NCBI GenBank assembly: GCA_022539475.1
Contig: VCMS01000222.1
Span: 62,001 to 126,000 of the forward strand
Direction: 5' to 3'
From: Gracilaria domingensis
Lineage: Eukaryota > Rhodophyta > Florideophyceae > Gracilariales > Gracilariaceae
Length of the DNA stretch: 64,000 bases
Below the pieces are notes generated by a model. It had not been told where the DNA came from and searched no databases. It saw nothing but the letters and a program-made list of their open reading frames with translations. This document shows, one piece after another, positions 55,826 to 64,000 of the stretch (within the stretch, counting starts at the first letter, position 1; each line of letters starts with the position of its first letter). The position numbers and the translations under genes are program-made.

Positions 55826-56374
55826 AAGGTGTTTCGTAGTATAAAAAGAGTCTAAGAACGACCATATACGGGTATTGTAGTACTGTTTTAAAACGTTACT
55901 AGAAGGAGAAGTTTTTGCATCGACTTGAAGTAAAGAAAGGATGATTTAGTCATAAATTATATGTACGGGTTCAAGTGGGTAAAGAAAACTGTAAATATCT
56001 TTAACATGAGCTTGGAAATCAAGAAGAGTAAAACAATCTCCATTAGAGGTTGAAACCCATAAAAGGTTTACCTTACTTTATACGGGTGCCCCAAGTAATG
56101 CAAACGCTTAGTTCTTCAGAAATATCACAATATTTGTACTTGTTTCGTTACTAGTATCGTGCACTTTAATGATATGGAATGACCATTTTCTATCTAGCAA
56201 AATTCTAGCGAAGTATTAGTGATAACGGATGTAGGATTTAAAGGGGCATATTTGAACCACAGAAGAACGAACAATATAAGTAATGTAATAGGAACAGGTC
56301 ATTTCGATAAAGTAACTTTTATGTTTAACTATCTCTAAAAGGTTTACAACACCGAAAAGTCATGTGTTCTAACC
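55826..56374. other. AT-rich intergenic spacer
   Basis: No reading frame or repeat of note. Confidence 0.55.
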
Positions 56375-57277
56375 TCAAAGCTGGGGGAATGGGGAGGGGG
56401 ATAACTTTTCCTTAACAACGTTGACGTAGTTTGTATGAAAAGGAGCGGGGTCACCGCCTACAATGTTTCTTTCTTGGCGGGAAAAGTCGTAGAAGTACGC
56501 GTTCCTAAACTGAAAGTCGGAGAAAGAAGTAGGGAAGCCAACGAGAGTTTTCCCATATGCAAGAAGTCGCCCAACGGTCTCTTCCAGGTTGAAAGTAGTA
56601 CCTGTCTTAAGCGAAACTATCTTCAACAGCTCTTTCATTATTGTGAGCACAACCGTACTGCACTCCGTAGCGACTACGCCCATAGGAATGAAACCTCTTG
56701 AGGCCCCGACGATGTTGAACGCTGATAGCCACACGAGCTTCTCATAATAGCTTACGAGAAATGTGTCTTCGTCGACAACCCCGCAAGTGAGATCCATAGA
56801 CCTAAACCTGTCTGCAACGTTGGAGGCCCACTTTCCTGTTGCGACAGTGAGACCATCCGGAATTTGAGGAGTGACACCATCCTGCGGAGCTGCGTTTCTT
56901 GAAGGGACACCAACGTATAGGACAACTTTTGAACATTTGTCCACACCGAGCTTCGAAACCAATGGTATGATGTCTCCATTCTGGAAGAAAACGAGATTCT
57001 GTCTGAGCGAATAAGGGCAAGCCTGAATTACGGTCTCCAGGGTGTTCGTTCTTCCACAAACTAGTATCGGTACATCAGAAAGATGAGAAGTAGCAGCCAT
57101 GCTGCAGAATTCGTGTGCGGAAATGACCATATCTTCTTCGTTCGCCAGCATGGTACCTATACGTCCCTTTCCAACAATAACGGCCCGAGTCCTTCGGGTC
57201 GGAGATGAGGCCTGAGGGACGTCAGAGTATCTGGGACTCGGAGGCGGAGTCGGAGGCATGTCGGACTGGGAGTTCAT
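56375..57277 (-). CDS. Ketopantoate-reductase-like NAD(P)-binding protein
   Basis: 300 aa from ATG 57277 (MNSQSDMPPTPPPSPRYSD); an ATG 29 codons upstream gives an unnatural leader. After a Pro/Ser-rich N-terminus comes a Rossmann motif AVIVGKGRIGTML, then LVFFQNGDIIPLVSKLG in the position of the substrate loop, and a helical C-terminal domain YYEKLVWLSAFNIVGASRGF with the Lys typical of the ApbA/PanE fold. It is a member of the ketopantoate reductase-like family, but the G-x-G-x-x-G motif is altered to GKGRIG and the true substrate may differ. Cytosolic; no targeting signal. Confidence 0.6.
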   Translation of the reverse strand: MNSQSDMPPTPPPSPRYSDVPQASSPTRRTRAVIVGKGRIGTMLANEEDMVISAHEFCSMAATSHLSDVPILVCGRTNTLETVIQACPYSLRQNLVFFQNGDIIPLVSKLGVDKCSKVVLYVGVPSRNAAPQDGVTPQIPDGLTVATGKWASNVADRFRSMDLTCGVVDEDTFLVSYYEKLVWLSAFNIVGASRGFIPMGVVATECSTVVLTIMKELLKIVSLKTGTTFNLEETVGRLLAYGKTLVGFPTSFSDFQFRNAYFYDFSRQERNIVGGDPAPFHTNYVNVVKEKLSPSPFPQL

Positions 57278-57677
57278 TGCAAGTGTTCGATTGTTTTTGT
57301 GTGACGATAGAAATGAAAGATGGGGCGGATGACTGCTGGGGTAAAGAGAGATACTTAAGTACAAACGGTTGGGAAGCGCAGAACAGGAACATGGTTCACT
57401 TTGTGAAAGTGAGCGAAATGTATGATATGTGATTGTACTGAATGAATGATAGGGCTTGTATGAGACGACAAGCTACAAAGCGTGATGATGTTTTATGAAA
57501 AGTAGGTGGAAGAGTAGAAAGTGTACAATGAATGAAACTGATTTCGAACCTGAGTTGTAAAGTACGAGTTACGGGAAGCTTGAATACAGGATGAAAGGAG
57601 CCATTTTGGCTTCATAAATGACGTGATCGGGTTCTATGGCTTCACTCGGGTTGCCATAACCTTCTTTTTTATTGAGG

Positions 57678-57685
57678 TATAAAAG
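57678..57685 (+). promoter_or_regulatory. TATA box of the epimerase gene
   Basis: TATAAAAG, 56 bp before the ATG at 57741. Confidence 0.6.
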
Positions 57686-57740
57686 GAGGGTGTGTCTGGG
57701 AAGGACGGGTTTGGCGTTACTGAAGTTATCGGCGTTCAGT

Positions 57741-58439
57741 ATGGATTCTCGTTTAATTATAGCGCCATCAATTTTGGCTTCAGACTTTGCTCGCCTTTCA
57801 GATGAAGCGAGTGCAATGGAAGAGGATGGATCGGAGTGGCTGCATATAGATGTAATGGATGGTCATTTTGTGGCGAACCTTACTGTTGGACCGCCTGTTG
57901 TGAAAGCGTTGCGGAGGCATACGAAATTGTTTTTGGACTGTCATCTGATGGTATCAGATCCTGGGCGCTGGATAAAAGACCTTGCAGAAGCAGGCGCAGA
58001 CGGAGTCACATTTAATACCGAGAGTGTGGCTAAGGGACTAGAAAAGTGCGATGTACCAACTGAGGAGGAGAACGTGGTGTTGAAGAAATTATGTAACCGA
58101 ATTAAAAGGATGGGAATGCAGGTTGGAGTTGCGTTGCGCCCGAATACGTCTATAAATGTCGTAGAAGCACTTATGAAGGAAGGAGTTGTAGACATGTTAT
58201 TGTTGATGACGGTGGAGCCAGGGTTTGGAGGACAGGCGTTTATGGAGGGTGTTCTTGATAAGGTGCGACATGCAAGGAAGTTGTACCCAAGAATAGGGAT
58301 ACAGGTGGATGGAGGTATTGGACTGCGTACTGTGAAAGCAGTAGTGAAGGCCGGTGCAAACATTTCAGTTGCAGGATCTGCCATCTTTGGCTCGAGTAAC
58401 CCAGCTCATGTCATAGCTGGTTTTCGAAAGGTTGGTTAG
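57741..58439 (+). CDS. RPE: Ribulose-phosphate 3-epimerase
   Basis: 232 aa, the usual length. Interconverts D-ribulose 5-phosphate and D-xylulose 5-phosphate in the pentose phosphate pathway. The TIM-barrel motifs are all present: APSILASDF (Ser10), LHIDVMDGHF (metal ligands His35, Asp37), FLDCHLMV (His68), VEPGFGGQ (phosphate loop) and IQVDGGIG (Asp190). The common TFH-E stretch reads TFNTE. ATG 57741 is chosen because it directly precedes the conserved N-terminus and follows a TATA box; the open frame upstream lacks an ATG. The VEPGFGGQ form and lack of a transit peptide suggest the cytosolic enzyme. Confidence 0.95.
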   Translation: MDSRLIIAPSILASDFARLSDEASAMEEDGSEWLHIDVMDGHFVANLTVGPPVVKALRRHTKLFLDCHLMVSDPGRWIKDLAEAGADGVTFNTESVAKGLEKCDVPTEEENVVLKKLCNRIKRMGMQVGVALRPNTSINVVEALMKEGVVDMLLLMTVEPGFGGQAFMEGVLDKVRHARKLYPRIGIQVDGGIGLRTVKAVVKAGANISVAGSAIFGSSNPAHVIAGFRKVG

Positions 58440-58509
58440 AGATAGTAGCATAAAATTATTGTTTATTACATTGTTACCTTTACGTGTTATCACGACTATA
58501 TTCTCCGTG

Positions 58510-58850
58510 TCCATTGGAGATGTATTTCTCTTGTATCACAACCGGGAAAGGATGTGAGAGAACATCAATATATCCTCAGTGGACGCTGAGAGGGAGGATG
58601 AACTACTCTACGTGCTATCATTGTTACCCATCCGGTGTCGAGTGGTGACATATTCTTTTTTTGTCACAACCCACAAAGGATGTGACGGAAGAAGAAGATG
58701 CCCCCAGTCGAGACAGAGGGTTAGCAACTCTAAGTACAATCACTAGTCCCTAGCTTGCCTCCATTGGAAATATCTTCCTGTTTTGCTATAACCATCGAAT
58801 GGGGTTATGGTGGAAGAGAAAAATATCTCCGGTCGAGGCGAGGTGGGTGG
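58510..58850. repeat. Three diverged ~125-bp tandem repeats, each with a hairpin
   Basis: Copies start at about 58510, 58635 and 58760. Each has a small hairpin: TCACAACC...GGATGTGA (58537-58558), GTCACAACC...GGATGTGAC (58662-58685), ATAACC...GGTTAT (58788-58807), followed by a purine-rich part with TCGAG. Diverged, so old. Located between the epimerase and the coiled-coil gene. Confidence 0.6.
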
Positions 58851-59079
58851 GGATTATGTGAGCGCGAAAGAGGAGACAGAGAGGTGGCGCTCAAATAGTG
58901 GAAGGTGCGAAGGTGTACAGTAGATGTTTTGGCGGGAAATGGAATGAGGGAAACAGGGACAATCATGGTGCTGGATATAGCGCGTGTGGTTGGACAGTGG
59001 GGGTGGACAGCACAGTTTAGCTCGATTGCACTGTATCGCAGCGGAAACTTCGATCCAACTACTCCTTCTTGTTCTGAAG

Positions 59080-60009
59080 ATGTCGAACGGATACGTGAAG
59101 GATGAGGAGCTGTGGGTGCTGTTGGAGGGGAAGGAGGTACCGCAGACGCCGTCACCAAAGCGGGAAGAGGACGTGATTACGGCGGCTGGTCGGATGTCGC
59201 AGAAGAAGGAAGTGGCTGATGAAGGAAAGAAGTGTGAGGCGAGGAGAGGGGATGGTGATGAGGTGGAGAAGGGGGTAGAATTGGAGGTGGAGGGGGTCGC
59301 AATGGAGAGAAGGGGTGCGGTGCATCTGAGTCAGTTAGAGGTTGGAGACCAGATAGAGAGTGGGGGCGGAGAGGGTGACAGGGAGATGCGGTTTGTGGGG
59401 GAGATGAAGGCGAGGGTGGGGATGTTGGGGTTGGTGATGAAGGAGCAACTGGACGATGGAATTGTGGAGATTGTAACGGAAATGGGCGGTGTGGTGCTGA
59501 GTGGGGGTGGTAGTGGTGTTTCGGTTGAGGCGATTTCGAGCCTGCGGAATTCGTTGTCGGTATTGGGAGTGGAGATGAGAAATCATGTGTATGGGATAGT
59601 GGAGTGTGCGGGAAGGGAGGTTGGAGAGTTGCGGGAGGAGAATAGGGTTCTGAACGAGAGGTTGGACGTGCTGGAGAAGGGGGTGAAGGAGCTGGGCAAG
59701 AGGCAAAGATTGGTGGAAGAGGAGACGGTGAAAGGAGGTGTGGAGGGAAAGACGGAGAAGGGAAGTGTGGGAAGGGTGGCGGTGCAGAAGGGGTCTCCTG
59801 TGACACCGAAGACAAAGAGTGGTGGGGTTGGGGATGAGAAGAGCCGTCTGAAGAAGAGGCGTAAGGAGATGAAGAAGGTGAAGGAGGAGGTGCCGCGGGA
59901 GGGAGTGGGAGCTCCGGTGGTGACTGGGTTTAGGAGTGCGGCGGAGGTAGCGCGGACTGCGAAGGGGATTCTGAGGGGACAGGAGGAGAGAAGGATGGGA
60001 GGGATGTGA
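59080..60009 (+). CDS. Charged coiled-coil protein
   Basis: 309 aa from ATG 59080 (MSNGYVKDEELWVLLEGKEV). Rich in Glu, Gly, Val, Lys. A central segment with regular hydrophobics ends in a coiled coil (VGELREENRVLNERLDVLEK). A basic cluster KSRLKKRRKEMKKVKEE near residue 265 could be a nuclear signal. The coding strand is very purine-rich, which makes long Pro/Ser/His-rich frames on the other strand; these are treated as shadows. No known domain; it could be a transcription- or chromatin-related protein. Confidence 0.55.
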   Translation: MSNGYVKDEELWVLLEGKEVPQTPSPKREEDVITAAGRMSQKKEVADEGKKCEARRGDGDEVEKGVELEVEGVAMERRGAVHLSQLEVGDQIESGGGEGDREMRFVGEMKARVGMLGLVMKEQLDDGIVEIVTEMGGVVLSGGGSGVSVEAISSLRNSLSVLGVEMRNHVYGIVECAGREVGELREENRVLNERLDVLEKGVKELGKRQRLVEEETVKGGVEGKTEKGSVGRVAVQKGSPVTPKTKSGGVGDEKSRLKKRRKEMKKVKEEVPREGVGAPVVTGFRSAAEVARTAKGILRGQEERRMGGM

Positions 60010-60228
60010 AGCCAGTTTGGGGCGAGGCGGGTATACGAGGAGGGGGAGAGTTGTGCATCTGACTTCTACAAAATGACGTTTGCGGAGACGGGGAGAGAGG
60101 ATGGGAACGCGTGATTGGCGAGAAATGGGTAAATAGCGGGGGTGGTGTGTACTGGGAAGAAGTGATGGGATGATTGAGGTGGGATGAGTTGCGATTGGCA
60201 TTGCAGCATGGGAGAAAATGGAAAGGCA

Positions 60229-60473
60229 AACTAGCACGAGTGCAGTTTTGAGAGAGGGTCGCGGAAAAGAGTGAATGGGGTGGTGCGGCGAAGTAGAACC
60301 TCTACAAAAACTAGGGGACCCAAGAACTAAACTGCGCGAAATGGAATTTAATATTCCAAAATTTCTTAATTTTTTGAGTGCCAGCCTCTGCTACCCCCTC
60401 GCGCGCCCCAAATAGCCCCAAAACTAGCTTAGTTTCCAAAGCGAACAGACTATATTCCACTTTGGAGAACACA
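60229..60473 (+). repeat. Left 245-bp inverted repeat
   Basis: It starts AACTAGCACGAGTGCAG and ends near GAGAACACA. It matches the reverse complement of 63756-64000 with two differences: C versus T in the GCGCGCCCC stretch, and G versus C in CTTTGGAG. Confidence 0.95.
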
Positions 60474-60493
60474 GACGAAGGGGACGAGGATCC

Positions 60494-61115
60494 TTACCGA
60501 TCGTGTGGGTCGCCGTTCTCGTGTTTCGCGCATCTCGAAGAAGGCGTACGTCTGCAGATCAGCATACCGTCTTCAAATCCACAGTGGCCTTCTGAGCCCT
60601 CTGCACTTGCTCCCACGTACGTAACACTTCTCCCTGGGTCGACCAATGCTATCGCAGCGCCTTTGTTCTCATGCTCCCACACACCACAGATTCCACCGCT
60701 TGATCCCCACAAAATCTTTCTTCCTTCTTCAGCAAACGCTAAACATCTTACCGCGTCGTCCACTTCAACCGCGTTCAAACATTTTCCGCTCTCTGTACTC
60801 CCCACACGAATAGTTCCTTCAAATGATCCGCTGGAAAACAGTTTCCCATCCTCACTGCATGCCACACAACATATCTTTGGCTCTTTCCAATCGTTTTTAT
60901 CCAGTACTCTACCATCCACACCGTCTACATCACAGATCCATATCCTGCCGTCAAGAAACCCACAGACAACCTTTCTCCCAGTCACACTCACATCAACAGG
61001 AACCACAACCTCTCCCTCAGTCCGGAAATCCCGAGGTCCGCCACCGGCATGCGGGTCCTACAATACCACATTTGCGGCATCCATGAAACCATATGCAACC
61101 CATCTCGAATCATAG
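60494..61115 (-). pseudogene. WD40-repeat protein fragment
   Basis: A 170-aa frame (61006-60494) has at least three WD-like blades: CCVACSEDGKLFSSGSFEG, DAVRCLAFAEEGRKILWG, and GGICGVWEHENKGAA. Similar text continues upstream to about 61115 past a stop (NVVL-stop-DPHAGG). It is the decayed C-terminal propeller of a larger protein, possibly of a NACHT/STAND-WD40 type, but no NTPase part is visible. Confidence 0.5.
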
Positions 61116-61357
61116 CTAGTGCCAAAACACCGAATACAGCTCTTACTCTCCCCCACGACACTTACCACACCATTCGTGGTTGTCAGCGCTGATGTGCGCA
61201 GTGTGGTTCGAGTGAACCTGGGAGCTGCCGGACGAACCCTTAGGAGGTTCTGTCTCAGCGCCTTTTATATATATTATTGTTTCCTATTTGGAAAACACTG
61301 TGCTAAGCTACTAAATAATTTAACTATTACGTAGCACTATAGACTATTTCCTGTCCG

Positions 61358-61591
61358 TTATAATACTAGCCAAGTAAGAGCTTTACTCTCTCTCAGATTA
61401 TCTCTGACAGTAGTGTCCCATTTCTTGAGAACCTGATCTGTGTCTACCCATACAACTTCTTGTCCATCTTTTGACATTCCACCTTGCCAAAAGGATTCAG
61501 CCCTATTGGTAAAGCCTCGAGTGCCGTATTTGAGGCTGCACGTAACAACTCTCAGCATCCGGCTACACCTTAGAACGCACAGAATCCTCAA
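61358..61591 (-). pseudogene. Additional WD-like remnant
   Basis: Contains MSKDGQEVVWVDTDQVLKKW, which has the strand pattern of a WD blade, on the same strand as the fragment downstream. Interrupted by stops further upstream (to about 61760). Confidence 0.35.
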
Positions 61592-61769
61592 CTCGTTCCC
61601 ATTCTTTTAAACACACTTAACGTGTCCGTCCACTTCAATCTCTCCAATACAGCTTTGCGAGCCGCACTCAGGAAACCTTTGCTTGCTTTCGCCCATGGCC
61701 CTTCTGAACTCTTTGCAATTTGTGAAATTTGTTCGTCACATTGACAATGTGACTTGGTGAGGAAAATAG

Positions 61770-62326
61770 CACATGCGCCGTGTGCGCCAGTGCACGTCTG
61801 AAGTCTGTCAGCAAGCGACGGCCCGTGCGTCTACGATACTTCAGCACTTTGACTTCTCGGAGCCTTGGGACAAAAGAATAAAGAAATCATCATCATCGTA
61901 ACACATACAACCATATTTTGTCTACACGACTCCCCGTCAACCAGCGTCGCCGAGAGGCCGTGACTGGCATCGCACGCAGCCCACCGAAGGGCCGCCACTG
62001 CGAGAAGCTCATCAGCCGTAGCACAGTCCTACTCTAAATGATGTGAGATCCGGTACAGAAGACCAGACAGAAAGCGACAGATTTGCTCAGTTTTCAATAG
62101 TTATTGGCCCAGATACAGGGGTCTTGGGTTCAAGCACCGACTGGTCTAAAAGAGACTTTTTGTTACGAACTACGAGAGTGTTCGTGAAAAAGTGTGAGAG
62201 TTCGATGCCTCTCTTTTACTGAGAGGGCAGAGAATGACTGCTTAAGAGCAGTCGAGTGACGCTGAATTAGGGAACGATTCGCTATCCGAATGTTTCCCAA
62301 TCGGGAACCCTACACACGAGTTCGAC
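61770..62326. other. Spacer inside the inverted-repeat element
   Basis: No frame recognised. It contains short hairpin words (AGAGTTCGATGCCTCTCT; GGGAAC/GTTTCCC) and ATCATCATCATCG. Confidence 0.4.
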
Positions 62327-63766
62327 CTACAGTGTCCTGAAACTCGTGGGGTCGTAGATGGCTGTTCTGGCCGGCAACCTACGCCGATCTGCATCTGTAC
62401 TGAAACCAGAACTGGCTACACTTCCCTCTTTCAAAGACCTAGTTTTCAAACGGGCGCTCTTAGCCAGCTTCGCGGGAGTGTTTTTGCGTTTTAGAAGACG
62501 TTGCAGCATTACCGGCACGTCCTGGTAGATGCGACTGAGCGGTTCGAGCGTATCTTCTTCCACTGATAGACCTTTCCAGCGCACTTGCACCTTGATGCCT
62601 TCATCTGTTTGCAACAACTTCATGAGCCGAGCTACTTCCATGCCAGTTTCTGAGGTCAGTACATGAGACATGATAGCCTCCTCGTCTAAGGATTTGTCGT
62701 GATAGAATCTGAGTCGACTTCCGTGTATTTCCTCCGTCTGACCATTGCGAAGATCTTCAACCTGATAGACGTAATCTGATACGGCCTTAAGAATACGGCG
62801 TGGCCCACGCCAGCGCAAAGCTAACTTCTCTCCGGCGTGAAATTCATTGCGCGCTACCAGCACAAAGTCACCTTCAACAAAGTTGAGTAGAACGCCAGTT
62901 TCTGTCATTCTTCGCGACTTCTCCCTGTTCTTCTGCGATCGGTCTTGTATTAGTGGGTGGAGAGCAGCGCAATGATCTTGAAGCTTTGGAATGTTTATGG
63001 CACGTTCGCGAAGGACTTCGGACACTTCTATGGTTTCCTGTGATGCGCAGCGAAAAAACGAGGCTATCGGAGGTGTGGGTTCCATTCCAAGAAATGCAGT
63101 TACAGGAGCGACGTTCATTCGGTGAGGGGAAACGGCGTTGTTTAGTGCACTTTGCACGACGGGAAGTAGATCCGGCCATTCGATAAAATCCATTTGCACT
63201 TCAGACGTTAGCACTCGGAATGTTCGCAAAACTTCTCAACCAAGTCGTTCCACGGCGCCATTGCTGCACGGAAGGTATGGGAGCGTGAAGTGATGCGGGA
63301 CACGCAATGACCGGGACAAAATGCGGATGGTTTCATTCCTGAAATGCGTGGGTCCATCCGACATCATCCCGTTCGGTACGGCAAATGCGGCGCACCAGTC
63401 GACCAGAGCGTGTGCAGTGTGCTCCGCAGAGGTAGATGTGCAAGCAAAAAAACATTTATAGTCCGAATGGTCGTCACGGAGCATCAACACATACTTCGCG
63501 CCGGAGTTGCTTGGGCCTATCTCCAAGAAATCGAACTGCAACAGATCATTTGGGCCTGTTCCATGCACGGCGGGACCAAAAGGTCGAGAGACTTTCTGTC
63601 CTCCTGTAGTAGAGATACAGTCTATACAGGCGTTGACGAGAGTGTGCACGTCGTTCTCGAGCGTTTTCCAGGTGTAATGCTTCTTGAGAGTCCTTTCGGT
63701 TGCCGTGCTTCCTCTGTGTCCTGCGGGCCCTGTATGTGCGATGATGCATAACTTATGTGTTCTGCA
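62327..63766 (-). pseudogene. Gypsy-type integrase/transposase with chromodomain, one in-frame stop
   Basis: One continuous phase from the right inverted repeat to the stop at 62327. The zinc domain HHCC lies at about 63735-63610 (IIAHTGPAGHRGSTATERTL, ACIDC). Core acids are LQFDFLEIGP (D), MSDGPTHFRN (D) and NGAVERLG (E), the last two exactly 35 residues apart: D,D35E. RWRGPRRILKA is the GPY/F motif. QVRWKGLSVEEDTLEPLSR is a chromodomain. A single TGA at 63238-63236 follows ERLG; CGA-to-TGA or a similar point change would explain it. If that stop is read through, everything else is intact, about 470 aa. Confidence 0.8.
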
Positions 63767-64000
63767 AAGTGGAATATAGTCTGTTCGCTTTGGAAACTAA
63801 GCTAGTTTTGGGGCTATTTAGGGCGCGCGAGGGGGTAGCAGAGGCTGGCACTCAAAAAATTAAGAAATTTTGGAATATTAAATTCCATTTCGCGCAGTTT
63901 AGTTCTTGGGTCCCCTAGTTTTTGTAGAGGTTCTACTTCGCCGCACCACCCCATTCACTCTTTTCCGCGACCCTCTCTCAAAACTGCACTCGTGCTAGTT
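63756..64000 (-). repeat. Right 245-bp inverted repeat (may extend beyond window)
   Basis: Reverse complement of 60229-60473. Its inner end encodes the first residues of the integrase frame (DYIPLCRTHKL); the left arm encodes the matching DYIPLWRTQ before diverging. Confidence 0.95.

Larger units (their letters stand above)
60229..64000. mobile_element. Inverted-repeat-bounded element with gypsy-type integrase (Ginger-like)
   Basis: Arms of at least 245 bp, in inverted orientation and about 99% identical, enclose 3.3 kb with a gypsy-type integrase and WD40 remnants. LTR retroelements have direct, not inverted, terminal repeats. Ginger DNA transposons encode gypsy-integrase-like transposases between TIRs, which fits. 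The right arm reaches the window end, so the outer border and the target duplication cannot be seen. Confidence 0.6.

Noticed and set aside
59177-60237. Long Pro/Ser/His-rich minus-strand frames (212 and 300 aa)
   Set aside because: They arise from the purine-rich coding strand of the coiled-coil gene; composition is unnatural and there is no domain.
62100-62300. tRNA-like GGGTTCAAGC word
   Set aside because: No acceptor stem, anticodon arm or A-box fits around it.
60229-64000. Reading the 245-bp repeats as LTRs
   Set aside because: The copies are inverted relative to each other; LTRs are direct repeats.

Overview
The window looks like nuclear DNA of a eukaryote whose genes mostly lack introns, set in a landscape full of transposable elements. 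TATA boxes and AATAAA signals are present, most convincing genes are single-exon, the secreted proteins carry signal peptides, and only one clear GT-AG intron was found. These traits fit a multicellular red alga such as Chondrus. That is an inference from gene style and no marker proves it.

Region by region: 1-7 kb holds two divergent paralogous secreted Ala-Pro/Gly-rich wall-type proteins, with two perfect hairpins and a possible LTR between them. 8-12.1 kb holds a tandem pair of secreted GMC-family FAD oxidoreductases. 12-24 kb is mostly decayed sequence, with a sucrose-transporter-like pseudogene and one plausible small gene. 24.7-28.3 kb has tandem repeats and a broken Helitron. 29.7-36.7 kb is a broken Ty3/gypsy chromovirus, split by a PIF/Harbinger-type element and two shorter insertions. 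37-39 kb has a cluster of hairpins and a direct repeat.

39.0-53.7 kb is the most interesting part. An intact 1084-aa Plavaka/KDZ-like transposase is followed by a minus-strand block: a coiled-coil protein, a basic low-complexity protein, a SET-domain protein, a beta-class DNA amino-methyltransferase, and a 389-aa protein with a textbook nuclear localisation motif. Facing it is a plus-strand block with a ParB-like protein and a 2-oxoglutarate/Fe(II) dioxygenase. The two blocks start from the two halves of an 870-bp inverted-repeat region whose centre holds two 70-80-bp G-rich palindromes. The gene content suggests a mobile element that carries DNA- and histone-modifying enzymes. Many of its frames, though not the transposase, the SET gene or the 389-aa gene, are interrupted by single-base shifts or stops, so decay or poor sequence must be weighed. 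The assembly gap at 51971-52568 is flanked by two copies of the same ~120 bp, so it is probably artificial.

53.9-60.0 kb returns to host-like genes: a convergent pair of HAD phosphatase paralogs, one lacking its nucleophile; a ketopantoate-reductase-like protein; ribulose-phosphate 3-epimerase; and a coiled-coil protein. 60.2-64.0 kb is bounded by 245-bp inverted repeats that are about 99% identical. They enclose a gypsy-type integrase (HHCC, D,D35E, GPY/F, chromodomain) and WD40 remnants, an arrangement like Ginger-type DNA transposons.
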